DNA of 64,000 bases from Agrococcus sp. ProA11 (GTDB lineage Bacteria > Actinomycetota > Actinomycetes > Actinomycetales > Microbacteriaceae). Below are positions 8,107 to 17,542 of the stretch, in pieces. Position 1 is the stretch's first letter, and each line of letters starts with the position of its first letter. The notes below the pieces were generated by a model, which saw nothing but the letters and a program-made list of their open reading frames with translations, was not told where the DNA came from and made no database searches. The translations under genes and the position numbers were made by a program. The stretch is from NCBI RefSeq assembly GCF_039880525.1, contig NZ_CP156989.1:2601900-2665899 (forward strand), given 5' to 3'.

Positions 8107-8987
8107 GGGGTCCTCGCTTCGACGGTGGCGGGCGCTGGGGCGGGGCGGGGGCGCGGGCGCGGCTGCGCTTGGGCCGGCCTGCCCGGCCGCCGACCCCGCC
8201 GTGCGCTCACGGCCCATGCAGCACCGTAGGCGACCGCGGCGACGAGCGCGATGGCGCCGCCCGCGGCGAGGTCGAGGGCACGGGACGCCAGCAGCCCCAG
8301 CACGCCGGAGCCGATGGCGATCGCCGGGGCGAGCAGGAGCATCCACCGCCAGTCCTTGACGAGCAGCCGCGCTGCGGCAGCGGGGGCCACGATCAGCGCC
8401 ACGCCCAGGATCGCGCCGACCACCGGCATGATGGCGACGACGGTGCCGGCGATGACCGCGAGCGACAGCACCTCCGGCACCCACGGGCGCATGCCGGCCC
8501 GTCGGTAGCCGGCCTCGTCGACGCTCGAGAAGAGCAGGTGCCCGCCGAATGCCGCCCACACCGCGAGCGCCGCAGTGAGCACCGCGCCGGTGAGCCAGAG
8601 GTCGGCGGGCGTGACGGCCAGCACCTGGCCCACCAGGAACGACTCGACATCGATCGCGACCGGCGCGACCGACTGCAGGAACGCACCCAGCGCGAAGCCC
8701 GCCGTGAGCATGACGCCGGAGGCCACCGCCGGTCCCTGGGAGCGGATGCGGCCGATGCCGACCGCGATGCCGATGAGCCCGAGGGCCGCGACCGCCGCGC
8801 CCAGCGGGATCGAGCCGCCGAGGATCGCGGCGGTGACGGCGCCCGGGAAGGTCGCGTGGGTGAGCGACATGGTGAAGAAGGCGCGCTCGCGCAGCACCAC
8901 CAGCACGCCCACGACACCCGCGAGCGCGCCGGCGAGGATCACCTCGAGCATGGCGAGCTGGAAGAAGTCGAGGGGCGCGGGTGCCAT
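8103..8987 (-). CDS. znuB: Metal ABC transporter permease, ZnuB type (second copy)
   Basis: The 294-residue polytopic permease of the ABC-3 family contains the motif LTHATFPGAV and about eight hydrophobic helices. An Arg/Pro-rich C-terminal tail overlaps the start of zur. Its start overlaps the stop of the other permease gene. Two adjacent, non-identical ZnuB-type subunits suggest a heterodimeric channel for zinc or manganese. The zur linkage favours zinc. Confidence 0.85.
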   Translation of the reverse strand: MAPAPLDFFQLAMLEVILAGALAGVVGVLVVLRERAFFTMSLTHATFPGAVTAAILGGSIPLGAAVAALGLIGIAVGIGRIRSQGPAVASGVMLTAGFALGAFLQSVAPVAIDVESFLVGQVLAVTPADLWLTGAVLTAALAVWAAFGGHLLFSSVDEAGYRRAGMRPWVPEVLSLAVIAGTVVAIMPVVGAILGVALIVAPAAAARLLVKDWRWMLLLAPAIAIGSGVLGLLASRALDLAAGGAIALVAAVAYGAAWAVSARRGRRPGRPAQAQPRPRPRPAPAPATVEARTP

Positions 8988-9877
8988 CAGCGCACATCCG
9001 CCGCGGTCTGCGCGTCGCTGTGCGCCGCGCGCCCGCGCAGCGCTCCGACGGCGAGCGCCACCAGGTATGCCGCGATCATGGTGAGCGCGACGGTCGCGCC
9101 CGGGGCAGCATCCAGTCCCAGCATGGCCAGCTGCACCACCACCCAGAGCCCGAGCCAGCCGGTGACCGCGCCGAACAGCACGGCGATCGCGATCGCGGCA
9201 CGCAGCGACCGGGTCATGGCGCGAGCCGCGGCGGCCGGCACGATGACGACGGCGAGCGCGAGCAGCGTGCCGACGGAGGCGGATGCCGCGACCACCACCA
9301 GTGCGATCGCGATGGTGCCGACGATCTCCAGCGCCAGCACGGGCAGCCCCGCGCGGCGCGCGCCGGCGGCGTCGAACGCGGCGAAGAGCTGCTGCCGCCC
9401 GGTGCCGACGATCAGGCCGACAGCGAGCGCGATGAGCCCCAGCGCGACAGCGAGGTCGGCAGTGGTGATCGTCAGCAGCCGGCCGAAGAAGAAGTCGGAG
9501 ATGCTGCCGGCGCTGTCGCGCGAGAGCGACACGAGCACGACGCCGAAGGAGAAGAAGGTGGTGAGCACGATGGCGACGGCGCTGTCGCGCGGCTGTCCGC
9601 GACGGGAGAGGAGCGCGAGCACGACGGCGGCGGCGAGCGCGGCACCGATCGCGCCGGGCAGCAGGCCCGCGGTGCCGCCCAGTGCGGCACCGATGGCGAG
9701 ACCGGGGAAGACCGCGTGCGTGAGCCCGTCGGTGGAGAACTCGAATCGGCGCAGGTGCACGAGCACGCCCACGGTGCCGGCGGCGATGCCGAGGGCGATC
9801 AGCAGCACCAACGGCCGCGCGAGGTACGGCGCCGAGAAGGGCGAGAACGGGTCGACGAGGCCGGCGAGCGCCATCAT
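8987..9877 (-). CDS. znuB: Metal ABC transporter permease, ZnuB type (first copy)
   Basis: The 296-residue ABC-3 family permease has the matching motif LTHAVFPGLAIG near residue 52 and eight or nine hydrophobic segments. Start MM at 9877 or 9874; the longer is given and overlaps the ATPase gene. It is the proximal permease of the import operon znuA-znuC-znuB-znuB-zur. Confidence 0.88.
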   Translation of the reverse strand: MMALAGLVDPFSPFSAPYLARPLVLLIALGIAAGTVGVLVHLRRFEFSTDGLTHAVFPGLAIGAALGGTAGLLPGAIGAALAAAVVLALLSRRGQPRDSAVAIVLTTFFSFGVVLVSLSRDSAGSISDFFFGRLLTITTADLAVALGLIALAVGLIVGTGRQQLFAAFDAAGARRAGLPVLALEIVGTIAIALVVVAASASVGTLLALAVVIVPAAAARAMTRSLRAAIAIAVLFGAVTGWLGLWVVVQLAMLGLDAAPGATVALTMIAAYLVALAVGALRGRAAHSDAQTAADVR

Positions 9878-10722
9878 CGGCCGGCGCGCTCGACCGGCTG
9901 ATCGTCGGCGAGCGGATCGTCGGCGAGCGGGTGCTCGTCGGCGAGCGGGTGGTGGTGCACGGCATGCTCGCTGGCGTGGTGCTCGATGGTGGCGAGCGTG
10001 TGACCGTCGATCTCCATCACGTGGCTGGCGAAGGCCGCCTCGACCTGTTCGAGCGTGAGCACGCAGTCGGTGTCGTCGAACGCGATCTGGCGCTGGTTCA
10101 CGAGCAGGGTGCGGTCGCAGACGGCGCGCGCCAGGTCGAGGTCGTGCGTGGTGATGAGCAGCGCGACGCCGCGCGCCTTGAGCGCCTCGATGGTGTCGAT
10201 GAGCGCGTCGCGCGCCGCGCGGTCGAGGCCGTTGAACGGCTCGTCGAGCAGCAGCAGCCGCGGCTCGCTCGCGAGCGCCCTGGCGAGCAGTCCTCGCTGG
10301 CGCTGCCCCCCGGAGAGGTCGCCGAAGCGGGCGCCGCGGCGATGCACGAGCCCGACCGTCTCGATCGCGTCCGCCACGATGCGGCGGTCCGCGCCGCGCG
10401 GCCAGCGCAGGCCGAGTCGCGGGGTGCGGCCCATCGCGACGACCTGCTCGAGCGTGACCGGGAATCCGGGGTCGATCTCGTGCGACTGCGGCAGCGTGCC
10501 GATCTCCCCGCGGCCGGTCGGCACGCGGAAGCGTCGGGCGTCGTGCTGCGCGAGCCCGAGGATGCCCGCGAGCAGCGTCGACTTCCCGGCGCCGTTGGGG
10601 CCGATCAGGGCGACCGCCTCCCCCGCGCGCACCGAGAAGGAGATGTCGGTCAGCACGGGAGGGCCGCCGTAGCCGAAGGACGCGTCCTCTATCTCGACGA
10701 CCACCTCCGGCTGCGTACTCAT
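9874..10722 (-). CDS. znuC: Zinc/manganese ABC transporter ATP-binding protein
   Basis: The 282-residue ATPase has Walker A GPNGAGKST, signature LSGGQRQRGLLARAL, Walker B LLLLDEPFNGLD and the switch His in TTHDLD. The C-terminus is His/Asp-rich with repeated LADD/LADE blocks, plausibly metal binding. The ATG at 10722 overlaps the znuA stop. Confidence 0.9.
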   Translation of the reverse strand: MSTQPEVVVEIEDASFGYGGPPVLTDISFSVRAGEAVALIGPNGAGKSTLLAGILGLAQHDARRFRVPTGRGEIGTLPQSHEIDPGFPVTLEQVVAMGRTPRLGLRWPRGADRRIVADAIETVGLVHRRGARFGDLSGGQRQRGLLARALASEPRLLLLDEPFNGLDRAARDALIDTIEALKARGVALLITTHDLDLARAVCDRTLLVNQRQIAFDDTDCVLTLEQVEAAFASHVMEIDGHTLATIEHHASEHAVHHHPLADEHPLADDPLADDQPVERAGR

Positions 10723-11780
10723 GTCAGCGATTCTGGCACCGTCAGCGGCTCGGCGCCCCACGCGGTCACCATCGCGGTGGTGTTGTGGATCTGCGCGCCG
10801 ATGTAGGTGCCGGTCTCGCTGCCCTCAGCACCGAGCGCGTCGGCGGCGAGCGCATCCTCACCCTGCCGCAGCTCGACCCCCGCCTCGCGGGCGATGGTGG
10901 CGGCGAGCTGCGGGTCGATCGCGTTCTCGCTGAAGACCACGCGCGTGCCCGTGGCGCGGATCTCGGCCACGAGCTCGTCGATGTGGGCGGCACTGGCGTC
11001 GGCGCTGTCGTCGAGGCTCGGCAGCACCGTGCCGACCACCTGCACGTCGAACGCGCGCTCCAGGTAGCCGAAGGTGTCGTGCGTCGTGACGATGCGGCGC
11101 TCGTCGACCGGCGCCTGCTCGATCGAGGCGCGCATCCACTCGTCCAGCGCTGCCAGCTGCTCGAGGTAGGCGGCCGCGGATGCGGCGATGTCGGCCTCGG
11201 GGTCGGCAGCGACGACCGCATCGCGGATGGCCTCCGCCTGCACGATCACGTTGGCCGGATCGGTCCACACGTGCGGGTCGAACTCGCCGTGGTCGTGGCC
11301 CTCGTGGTCGGCATCCTCGGTGGCCTCGTCGGCGTGGGCCTCGTCGTCGGCATGGGCGTCGTCGTCGTGGTCGTGGCCCTCGTGCGGGTCGTCCTCCGCG
11401 GCGATGAGGTCGAGGTCTGCCGAGGTGTCGACGGTCGTGCCGTCGAAGCCCGAGGCCTCGACCGTGCTGTCGAGCCAGGTCTCGAGGCCCGCGCCGTTGA
11501 TGACCAGCAGATCGGCAGCCGCGAGCGCTTCCAGTGCCGTGGGTCCGGGATCGAAGGTGTGCGCGGACCCGCCCGGCTGCAGCAGGCTCGTGACCTCCGC
11601 GGCATCACCCACCAGCTCGCGCGTGACATCGGCGAGCTGCGTGGTGGTGGTGACGATCCGCAGTCCGTCGCCCGTGGCTTCCGAGGCGCCGTCCTGGGTG
11701 ACCGGGCCCGCGCATCCGGCGACCGCGAGCGAGATGGCGCCGACGACGCCGAGGGCGGGGAGCATCCGCATGATGAGCAT
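10719..11780 (-). CDS. znuA: Zinc ABC transporter substrate-binding lipoprotein
   Basis: The roughly 350-residue cluster A-I solute-binding protein has a lipoprotein signal ending LAVAGC. The N-terminal lobe starts at IVTTTTQLADVTRELVGD. A long His/Asp/Glu-rich loop follows (HEGHDHDDDAH...DHEGHDHGEFDPHVW), typical of zinc-specific ZnuA. The C-terminal lobe contains TTHDTFGYLERAF. Upstream alternative starts exist; the chosen ATG at 11780 lies just before the signal peptide. It is first in the operon and directly downstream of the Zur-like box. Confidence 0.9.
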   Translation of the reverse strand: MLIMRMLPALGVVGAISLAVAGCAGPVTQDGASEATGDGLRIVTTTTQLADVTRELVGDAAEVTSLLQPGGSAHTFDPGPTALEALAAADLLVINGAGLETWLDSTVEASGFDGTTVDTSADLDLIAAEDDPHEGHDHDDDAHADDEAHADEATEDADHEGHDHGEFDPHVWTDPANVIVQAEAIRDAVVAADPEADIAASAAAYLEQLAALDEWMRASIEQAPVDERRIVTTHDTFGYLERAFDVQVVGTVLPSLDDSADASAAHIDELVAEIRATGTRVVFSENAIDPQLAATIAREAGVELRQGEDALAADALGAEGSETGTYIGAQIHNTTAMVTAWGAEPLTVPESLT

Positions 11781-11815
11781 TCCGTTTCCGGCACGGCGAC
11801 CTGCCGTACAGGACA

Positions 11816-11846
11816 ACGCTAGACGCTATTGAGAACGATTGTCAAT
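11816..11846 (-). promoter_or_regulatory. znuA promoter with overlapping Zur-like box
   Basis: On the minus strand TTGACA (11840-11845) and TAGCGT (11816-11821) are 18 bases apart. The imperfect palindrome TGAGAACGATTGTCA at 11830-11844 covers the -35 and spacer. It resembles actinobacterial Zur boxes (TGAnAAnnnTTnTCA). Repression by the zur product at 7684-8106 is inferred. Confidence 0.7.
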
Positions 11847-11898
11847 CTCGCTGCGCGGTGCCTGGGACTCCGCAACGGCCCGGCGTAGGCTCGACGGC

Positions 11899-12756
11899 AT
11901 GGCGACCACTCCCATCGGCACTCGGCAGTCGGCGATCATCGCCGCGCTCGGCTCGCGACCCGCGATCGACCCTCCCGCAGAGCTCGAGCGCCGCATCCGC
12001 TTCCTCGCCGACTATCTGCGGGCGAGCGGCGCGAGCGGCTTCGTGCTCGGCGTCTCCGGCGGTCAGGACTCCACCCTCGCGGGCCGCATGGCGCAGCTCG
12101 CCGTCGAGCGGGTGCGGGAAGCGGGCGGCAACGCCGTCTTCATCGCGGCCCGCCTGCCCTACGGCGTGCAGCACGACGAGGCGGATGCGCAGCTCGCGCT
12201 CGAGTTCATCCGCGCCGATCGCGAGGTGACGGTCGACATCAAGCCGGGCGTGGATGCGCTGGAGGCCTCGGTGGAGGCCGCGATCGGCGAGGTCACCGAC
12301 TATCACAAGGGCAACGTGAAGGCGCGGGCGCGCATGGTCGCCCAGTACACGATCGGCGGCCAGCTCGGCCTGCTCGTCATCGGCACCGACCACGCGGCAG
12401 AGGCGGTCACCGGCTTCTTCACGAAGCACGGCGACGGCGCGGCCGACCTGCTGCCGCTCGCCGGGCTGACCAAGGGCCAGGGCAAGGAGCTGCTGCGGCT
12501 GCTCGAGGCCGATGAGCGGCTGTGGCAGAAGGTGCCGACCGCCGACCTGCTGGACGACCGACCGGGGCAGACCGACGAGGCCGAGCTCGGCATCTCGTAC
12601 GAGCAGATCGACGCGTTCCTGCGCGGGGAGCCGGTCGACGACGCGGTCGCGCAGCAGATCATCGCGAGGTTCGACGGCAGCGAGCACAAGCGCCAGCAGC
12701 CCCCCGGCCCCGCCGACGTGTGGTGGCGCCCGGCGACCGACCCGAGCGCCGAGTAG
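11899..12756 (+). CDS. nadE: Ammonia-dependent NAD+ synthetase
   Basis: The 285-residue enzyme catalyses the last step of NAD synthesis, amidating nicotinic acid adenine dinucleotide with ammonia and ATP. The P-loop-like [10 protein letters not shown] motif lies near residue 55. [12 protein letters not shown] and the substrate-site [19 protein letters not shown] are typical of the short bacterial NadE without a glutaminase domain. The ATG at 11899 is the first after the Zur-box region. The gene is divergent from the znu operon. Confidence 0.95.
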   Translation: MATTPIGTRQSAIIAALGSRPAIDPPAELERRIRFLADYLRASGASGFVLGVSGGQDSTLAGRMAQLAVERVREAGGNAVFIAARLPYGVQHDEADAQLALEFIRADREVTVDIKPGVDALEASVEAAIGEVTDYHKGNVKARARMVAQYTIGGQLGLLVIGTDHAAEAVTGFFTKHGDGAADLLPLAGLTKGQGKELLRLLEADERLWQKVPTADLLDDRPGQTDEAELGISYEQIDAFLRGEPVDDAVAQQIIARFDGSEHKRQQPPGPADVWWRPATDPSAE

Positions 12757-12816
12757 CCGCGCCCCCGGCCGCGGGCAGCCGCGCCCTCCGCGCCCGCGCC
12801 GACCACGGCATCCGTC

Positions 12817-12942
12817 GAGCTTCCCGAAACCGAACGGTTGCGCTCGAAACCGCCCGATCCGGGGAAGCTCGCGCTCGGGCGGGTTGGCGAGCTTCCCGAA
12901 AGCGGGCGGTTCGCCGCGGAACCGCTCGGTTCGGGGAAGCTC
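12817..12942. repeat. Two tandem 54-nt palindromic units
   Basis: Copies at 12817-12870 and 12889-12942 both begin GAGCTTCCCGAA and end CGGGGAAGCTC. Both have internal CGGTT...AACCG arms, so each folds on itself. They lie between the convergent nadE and E2 genes, where bidirectional termination is possible. The two copies differ internally but keep length and arms. Confidence 0.75.
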
Positions 12943-13000
12943 GGCCGGGGTCGGCCGGGGTCGGCCGGGGTCGGACGGGGTCGGCCTGGGTCGGGTGGGG
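12941..13000. repeat. 10-bp tandem repeat, six units
   Basis: Three exact TCGGCCGGGG units are followed by three variants (TCGGACGGGG, TCGGCCTGGG, TCGGGTGGGG). They sit immediately after the palindromic pair and just before the E2 stop codon. Confidence 0.8.
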
Positions 13001-13008
13001 GTGGCCCG

Positions 13009-14295
13009 TCAGTCGAGCAGGAGCGCGGGCTCCTCGAGGATCGAGGCGACGTCGGCCACGAAGCGGCTGATGACGTCGCCGTCGATCGCGCGGTGGTCGA
13101 ACGAGCCGCCGACGGTCGTCACCCAGCGCGGGCGCACCTCGCCGTCCACCACCCACGGCTTCTGGCGGATCGTGCCGAGCGCGATGATGCCCGTCTCCCC
13201 GGCGTTCAGGATGGGCGTGCCGGTGTCCATGCCGAAGACGCCGATGTTCGTGATCGTGAACGTGCCGTGCTGCAGCTGCGCCGGCTGCGTGCGGCCCTCG
13301 CGCGCGGTCGTCGTCAGCTCCTGCAGCGCCACCGCGAGCTCCCGCAGCGACATGTCCTGCGCGTCCTTCACGTTCGGCACCAGCAGGCCGCGCGGCGTCG
13401 CCGCGGCGATGCCGAGGTTCACGTAGTGGTGCACCACCAGCTCGTCGCCCGTGAACGTCGAGTTCACCTGCGGCGAGCGCCGGATCGCCCACAGGATCGC
13501 CTTCGCCATCACCAGCAGCGGCGACACCTTCACGTCGGCGAAGTCACTCGAGGCCTTCAACCGCTTGACGAACTCCATCGTGCGGCTGGCATCGACGTCG
13601 GTGAACACCGACACGTGCGGCGCCGTGAATGCCGAGTCGACCATGCCCTGCGCGATCACCTTGCGCACGCCCTTCACGGGGATGCGCTCCTCGCGCCCGC
13701 CCGACCACTCGGGCGCGTCGAGGTTGCGGAACACGGTCGCCTGCTTCGCCGCCTGCACGACGTCGTCGCGCGTCACCTCGCCGGCGAGACCGGAGCCCTC
13801 GACGGTCGCGAGATCGACGCCCAGATCCTTCGCGAGCTTGCGGGTGGGCGGCTTCGCGATCACGGGTGATGCGGATGCCGCGGGCACCGAGGCGGGCCGC
13901 ACCGGCTGCGTGGGCGCGGGCACCGACCGCACGGTGCTCGGCTTCCGCCGGCGGGTCTCCGCGCCGCCGCGCACGCCGTAGCCGACCAGCACGGCGCCGC
14001 CGTCCTCATCCTCGGTGACGGTGGCGGCGGTGTCCTGCGCCGACTCCACCGCATCCACATCCCCGCCGGAGACGCGGATGATGGGCGAGCCGACCTCGAC
14101 AGTCTGCCCCTCCTCGACCAACAGCGCCTCGACGGTGCCCTCGAACGGGCTCGGGAGCTCGACGAGCGACTTGGCCGTCTCGACCTCCAGCAGCACGTCG
14201 TTGACGTGCACGGTGTCGCCGGGCTTCACCCGCCAGGTGACGATCTCGGCCTCGGTCAGGCCCTCGCCCGGATCGGGCAGTCGGAACTCCTGCAT
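13009..14295 (-). CDS. 2-oxoacid dehydrogenase E2 (dihydrolipoyl acyltransferase)
   Basis: The 428-residue E2 has one N-terminal lipoyl domain with the lipoylated Lys in [13 protein letters not shown] near residue 42. A Pro/Ala-rich linker precedes a peripheral-subunit-binding domain ([32 protein letters not shown]). The C-terminal catalytic domain ends in [16 protein letters not shown] (HXXXDG). It accepts the acyl group from E1 and passes it to CoA. The start is the ATG at 14295, 13 bases after the E1 beta stop. Branched-chain versus pyruvate specificity cannot be fixed from sequence. Confidence 0.9.
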   Translation of the reverse strand: MQEFRLPDPGEGLTEAEIVTWRVKPGDTVHVNDVLLEVETAKSLVELPSPFEGTVEALLVEEGQTVEVGSPIIRVSGGDVDAVESAQDTAATVTEDEDGGAVLVGYGVRGGAETRRRKPSTVRSVPAPTQPVRPASVPAASASPVIAKPPTRKLAKDLGVDLATVEGSGLAGEVTRDDVVQAAKQATVFRNLDAPEWSGGREERIPVKGVRKVIAQGMVDSAFTAPHVSVFTDVDASRTMEFVKRLKASSDFADVKVSPLLVMAKAILWAIRRSPQVNSTFTGDELVVHHYVNLGIAAATPRGLLVPNVKDAQDMSLRELAVALQELTTTAREGRTQPAQLQHGTFTITNIGVFGMDTGTPILNAGETGIIALGTIRQKPWVVDGEVRPRWVTTVGGSFDHRAIDGDVISRFVADVASILEEPALLLD

Positions 14296-14308
14296 GTCAG
14301 TCCTTCCG

Positions 14309-15298
14309 TCAGTAGGCCATGGCGCGGTCGACCGCATCGAGCACGCGGTCGGCGTCAGGCAGGTAGATGTCTTCGAGCTGCGCGGGCGGGAAAGGGGTGT
14401 CGAAGCCCGACACCCGCAGCACCGGCGCCTCGAGCGAGTAGAAGGCGCGCTCGGCGATCGTCGCCGCGAGCTCGCTGCCGACCGAGACGTGACCCGGCGC
14501 CTCCTGCGCGACGACCACGCGCCCGGTGCGGCGAGCGGAGGCGATGAGCGTCTCCCAGTCGACGGGCGAGAGCGATCGCAGGTCGACGACCTCGCACGAG
14601 GTGCCCTCCCGCTCGGCGATCTGCGCCGCCTGCAGCAGCACGTGCACCATCGCGCCGTGGCCGATGAGCGTGACGTCCGTGCCGGGGTGCGCGATGACCG
14701 CGCGGTGCAGGTCGACCGCGGGCGCGTCCAGCACCTCGCCCTTCGACCAGTACTTCGACTTCGGCTCCATGAAGATCACCGGGTCGTCGCTCTCGATCGC
14801 CTGCCGCAGCATCCAGTGCGCGTCGTTGGCGGTCGATGGGCTGACCACCCGCAGGCCGGCGGTGTGCGCGAAGTACGCCTCGGGGCTCTCCTGGTGGTGC
14901 TCGACGGCACCGATGTGGCCGCCATAGGGGATGCGGATGACCATCGGCATGCGCACCGCACCGCGGTGGCGAGCGGTCATCTTCGCCAGCTGCGACACGA
15001 TCTGGTCGAAGCCCGGGTAGACGAAGCCATCGAACTGGATCTCGATCACCGGCCGGTAGCCGCGCATCGCGAGACCGATCGCGGTGCCGATGATGCCCGA
15101 CTCGGCGAGCGGGGTGTCGAGCACGCGCGACTCGCCGAACTCGGCGTGCAGCCCGTCGGTGACGCGGAAGACGCCGCCCAGCGGGCCGATGTCCTCGCCC
15201 ATGAGCAGCACCTTCTCGTCGGCGCGCATCGCCTCGCGCAGCGCCGAGTTCAACGCCTTGGCGATCGGCATGGTGGTGGAAACCGCGGCCCCGGTCAT
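14309..15298 (-). CDS. 2-oxoacid dehydrogenase E1 component, beta subunit
   Basis: The 329-residue transketolase-like E1 beta has [19 protein letters not shown] near residue 32 and the [24 protein letters not shown] region conserved in branched-chain and acetoin/pyruvate E1 beta subunits. The C-terminal domain is intact. The start overlaps the E1 alpha stop, indicating coupled translation. Confidence 0.92.
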   Translation of the reverse strand: MTGAAVSTTMPIAKALNSALREAMRADEKVLLMGEDIGPLGGVFRVTDGLHAEFGESRVLDTPLAESGIIGTAIGLAMRGYRPVIEIQFDGFVYPGFDQIVSQLAKMTARHRGAVRMPMVIRIPYGGHIGAVEHHQESPEAYFAHTAGLRVVSPSTANDAHWMLRQAIESDDPVIFMEPKSKYWSKGEVLDAPAVDLHRAVIAHPGTDVTLIGHGAMVHVLLQAAQIAEREGTSCEVVDLRSLSPVDWETLIASARRTGRVVVAQEAPGHVSVGSELAATIAERAFYSLEAPVLRVSGFDTPFPPAQLEDIYLPDADRVLDAVDRAMAY

Positions 15299-16428
15299 GC
15301 GTCGCTCCCGAAGCCGGCCTCGAACTCGGCCAGCTGCCGCTTCTGCTCGGTCATGAGCGGATGCGGGTCGGCGTAGACGAAGTCGAAGATGTCATCGCTC
15401 GCGGCCTCGCCCGCGGCGAGCGCCTCGCGGCGCATGTCGGCGGCGAGGTCGGCCGCCTCCTGCTCCTGCTCTGCGAGCACCGCGTCGGCGACGCCGAGCG
15501 TGCGCAGGTGCGTCGCCATGCGCGCGATCGGATCGCGGCGGCGCCACGACTCCTCTTCGTCGCTCGTGCGGTAGCGGGTGGGGTCGTCGCTCGTCGTGTG
15601 CGCACCCATGCGGTAGGTGTCGGCTTCGATGTAGCCGGGCTCGCCCTGCCGCGCCGCATCGAGCATCCGGCGCGTCACCGCGAAGGATGCGAGCGGATCG
15701 TTGCCGTCGACCCATGCGGCATCGAGACCGAAGCCCCGCGCACGCTCGTGCAGCGGGAACCGGCTCTGCCGGGTGGAGGGCACCGAGATCGCCCACTTGT
15801 TGTTCTGCACGAAGAAGACGATCGGCGCGCTGTAGCTCGCCGCGAAGACGAGGCCCTCACTGGCGTCGCCCTGGCTGGCAGCGCCGTCGCCGTAGAACGC
15901 CATGACCGCTTCATCGGTGGTCGCGTCACCGGTGCCGCATGCGCCATCGAGCCGGATGCCCATGGCGAAGCCCGTCGAGTGCAGGGCGTGCGTCGCGATC
16001 ACCAGCGAGTAGATGCGCATGCCGCGCGTCTCGAGCGGGTTCCAACCGCCGTGGCGGGCGCCGCGGAAGATGTCGATGATCTGCTGCATCGTCACCCCGC
16101 GGTGCAGCGCCAGCAGGTGCTCGCGGTAGGAGGGGAAGATCGTGTCCTGCTCGCGGGCGGCCCAGGCGGCGCCGACCTGGGCGCCCTCCTGACCGATCGA
16201 CGGCACCCACAGGCCCAGCTTGCCCTGCCGCTGCAGGTGCCCGGCCTCGATGTCGAAGCGGCGCGTGCGCACCATCTCGGCATGCATGGCGAGGCGGTCG
16301 TCGGTGCTCAGCTGCGCGGCCAGCGCGCGCCAGCCCTCGTTCGCGTCGGTCTCGACCGGCGAGCCGTCTGCGTCGAGCAGCCGGACGGGTTCGGTCACCG
16401 TCGTGGTCGTCGCGAGCGGTGGGGTCAC
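15295..16428 (-). CDS. 2-oxoacid dehydrogenase E1 component, alpha subunit
   Basis: The 377-residue thiamine diphosphate enzyme has the ThDP motif GDGAASQGDASEGLVFAASYSAPIVFFVQNN, split here for length, around residues 190-220. The phosphorylation-loop-like region YRMGAHTTSDDPTRYR is the pattern of branched-chain E1 alpha. The GTG at 16428 overlaps the stop of the aminotransferase gene, so four genes are read as one unit. No E3 gene is nearby. Confidence 0.92.
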   Translation of the reverse strand: MTPPLATTTTVTEPVRLLDADGSPVETDANEGWRALAAQLSTDDRLAMHAEMVRTRRFDIEAGHLQRQGKLGLWVPSIGQEGAQVGAAWAAREQDTIFPSYREHLLALHRGVTMQQIIDIFRGARHGGWNPLETRGMRIYSLVIATHALHSTGFAMGIRLDGACGTGDATTDEAVMAFYGDGAASQGDASEGLVFAASYSAPIVFFVQNNKWAISVPSTRQSRFPLHERARGFGLDAAWVDGNDPLASFAVTRRMLDAARQGEPGYIEADTYRMGAHTTSDDPTRYRTSDEEESWRRRDPIARMATHLRTLGVADAVLAEQEQEAADLAADMRREALAAGEAASDDIFDFVYADPHPLMTEQKRQLAEFEAGFGSDA

Positions 16429-17483
16429 TGCAGCGCCTGGATGGCCTTGGCGGCCGCGAGGATGTGCTCGTCGGCCTCCGGCTCGCCGACCGAGATGCGC
16501 GTGCCGTCGGAGAACACCTTCGCGACGATGCGGTTGGCATCGAGGATGTCCTGGATGGCGGCCTCCTGCCCGGGCTGGGACGGGATCCAGAAGAAGTTGG
16601 CGTAGGGCTTCGGCGCCGGCACGCCGGCGTCGACGAGCCGCTGCCAGAGCGCGTCGCGCTGATCGGCGAGCACGTCGATGCGGCTGAAGGTGTCGCCGAC
16701 GTGGTGGAGCGCGGCGATCGCCGCGGACGACGCCAGCGCCGTCTGCGACAGCGGCACGCCGCACAGGTCGGCGGCGCGCAGCACCTGCGGGTCACCCACG
16801 GCGTAGCCGACGCGCAGGCCCGCGAGCCCGTGCGCCTTCGAGAAGGTGCGGAGCACCACGAGGTTGTCGTGCTTGCGTTGCAGGGCGATGCCGTCGACCG
16901 TGGGCTCCCGCACGAACTCGATATATGCCTCATCGAGCATGATCAGCACATCCGCGGGAACACGGGCGATGAAGGCGTCCAGCGCCTCCACGTCGACGAT
17001 GGTGCCGGTGGGGTTGTTGGGGCTGCAGACGATGATCGCGCGGGTGCGATCGGTGATGGCCGCGGCCATCGCGTCGAGGTCGTGGCGATGGTCGGCATCG
17101 ACCGGCACCTCGATCGCCGTCGCGCCGCCGGTGCGGACGAACAGCGGGTACGCGTCGAACGACCGCCAGGCGTAGATGACCTCGTCCCCTGGGCCAGCGA
17201 CGGCGTGGATGAGCTGCTGGAGCAGCGTCGCGGAGCCGTCGCCGATGAGGATGCGATCGGTGTCGACGCTCAGCTCGTCGGCGAGCGCCGACTTGAGCTC
17301 TGGGGCACCGGGCCGCGGGTAGCGGTTGACGCGCTCCGCCTCCCGGCGCACCGCCTCGACCACCGCCGGCAGCGGCGGGAAGGGGTTCTCGTTGCTGGAG
17401 AGCTTGAAGCTCCCCTGCGGCGCTGGCCGCCCCTGCTGGTAGGGCGGCACGGCCGCGATCTCGGGTCGAAGTCGCACAGTCAC
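16425..17483 (-). CDS. HisC-like aminotransferase (histidinol-phosphate / aromatic)
   Basis: The 352-residue fold-type I aminotransferase has KLSSNENPFPPLPAV at the N-terminus, SPNNPTGT around residue 155 and the PLP Lys in RTFSKAHGLAGLRVGYA. The sequence fits the HisC family, including the phenylalanine/aromatic aminotransferase Pat subgroup. It heads the operon with the 2-oxoacid dehydrogenase genes, which fits supply of 2-oxo acids from amino acids. Which amino acid is not shown. Confidence 0.85.
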   Translation of the reverse strand: MTVRLRPEIAAVPPYQQGRPAPQGSFKLSSNENPFPPLPAVVEAVRREAERVNRYPRPGAPELKSALADELSVDTDRILIGDGSATLLQQLIHAVAGPGDEVIYAWRSFDAYPLFVRTGGATAIEVPVDADHRHDLDAMAAAITDRTRAIIVCSPNNPTGTIVDVEALDAFIARVPADVLIMLDEAYIEFVREPTVDGIALQRKHDNLVVLRTFSKAHGLAGLRVGYAVGDPQVLRAADLCGVPLSQTALASSAAIAALHHVGDTFSRIDVLADQRDALWQRLVDAGVPAPKPYANFFWIPSQPGQEAAIQDILDANRIVAKVFSDGTRISVGEPEADEHILAAAKAIQALQ

Positions 17484-17542
17484 AGCCTCAGGCTATTGCG
17501 AGCCTTGCCTCCCGTGCGGGATATGGGTGCCAGAATCGTGGC

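Noticed and set aside
12757..13008. CRISPR array
   Set aside because: The two palindromic units differ internally, the spacing is 18 bases and there are no cas genes. The 10-bp repeat has no spacers.
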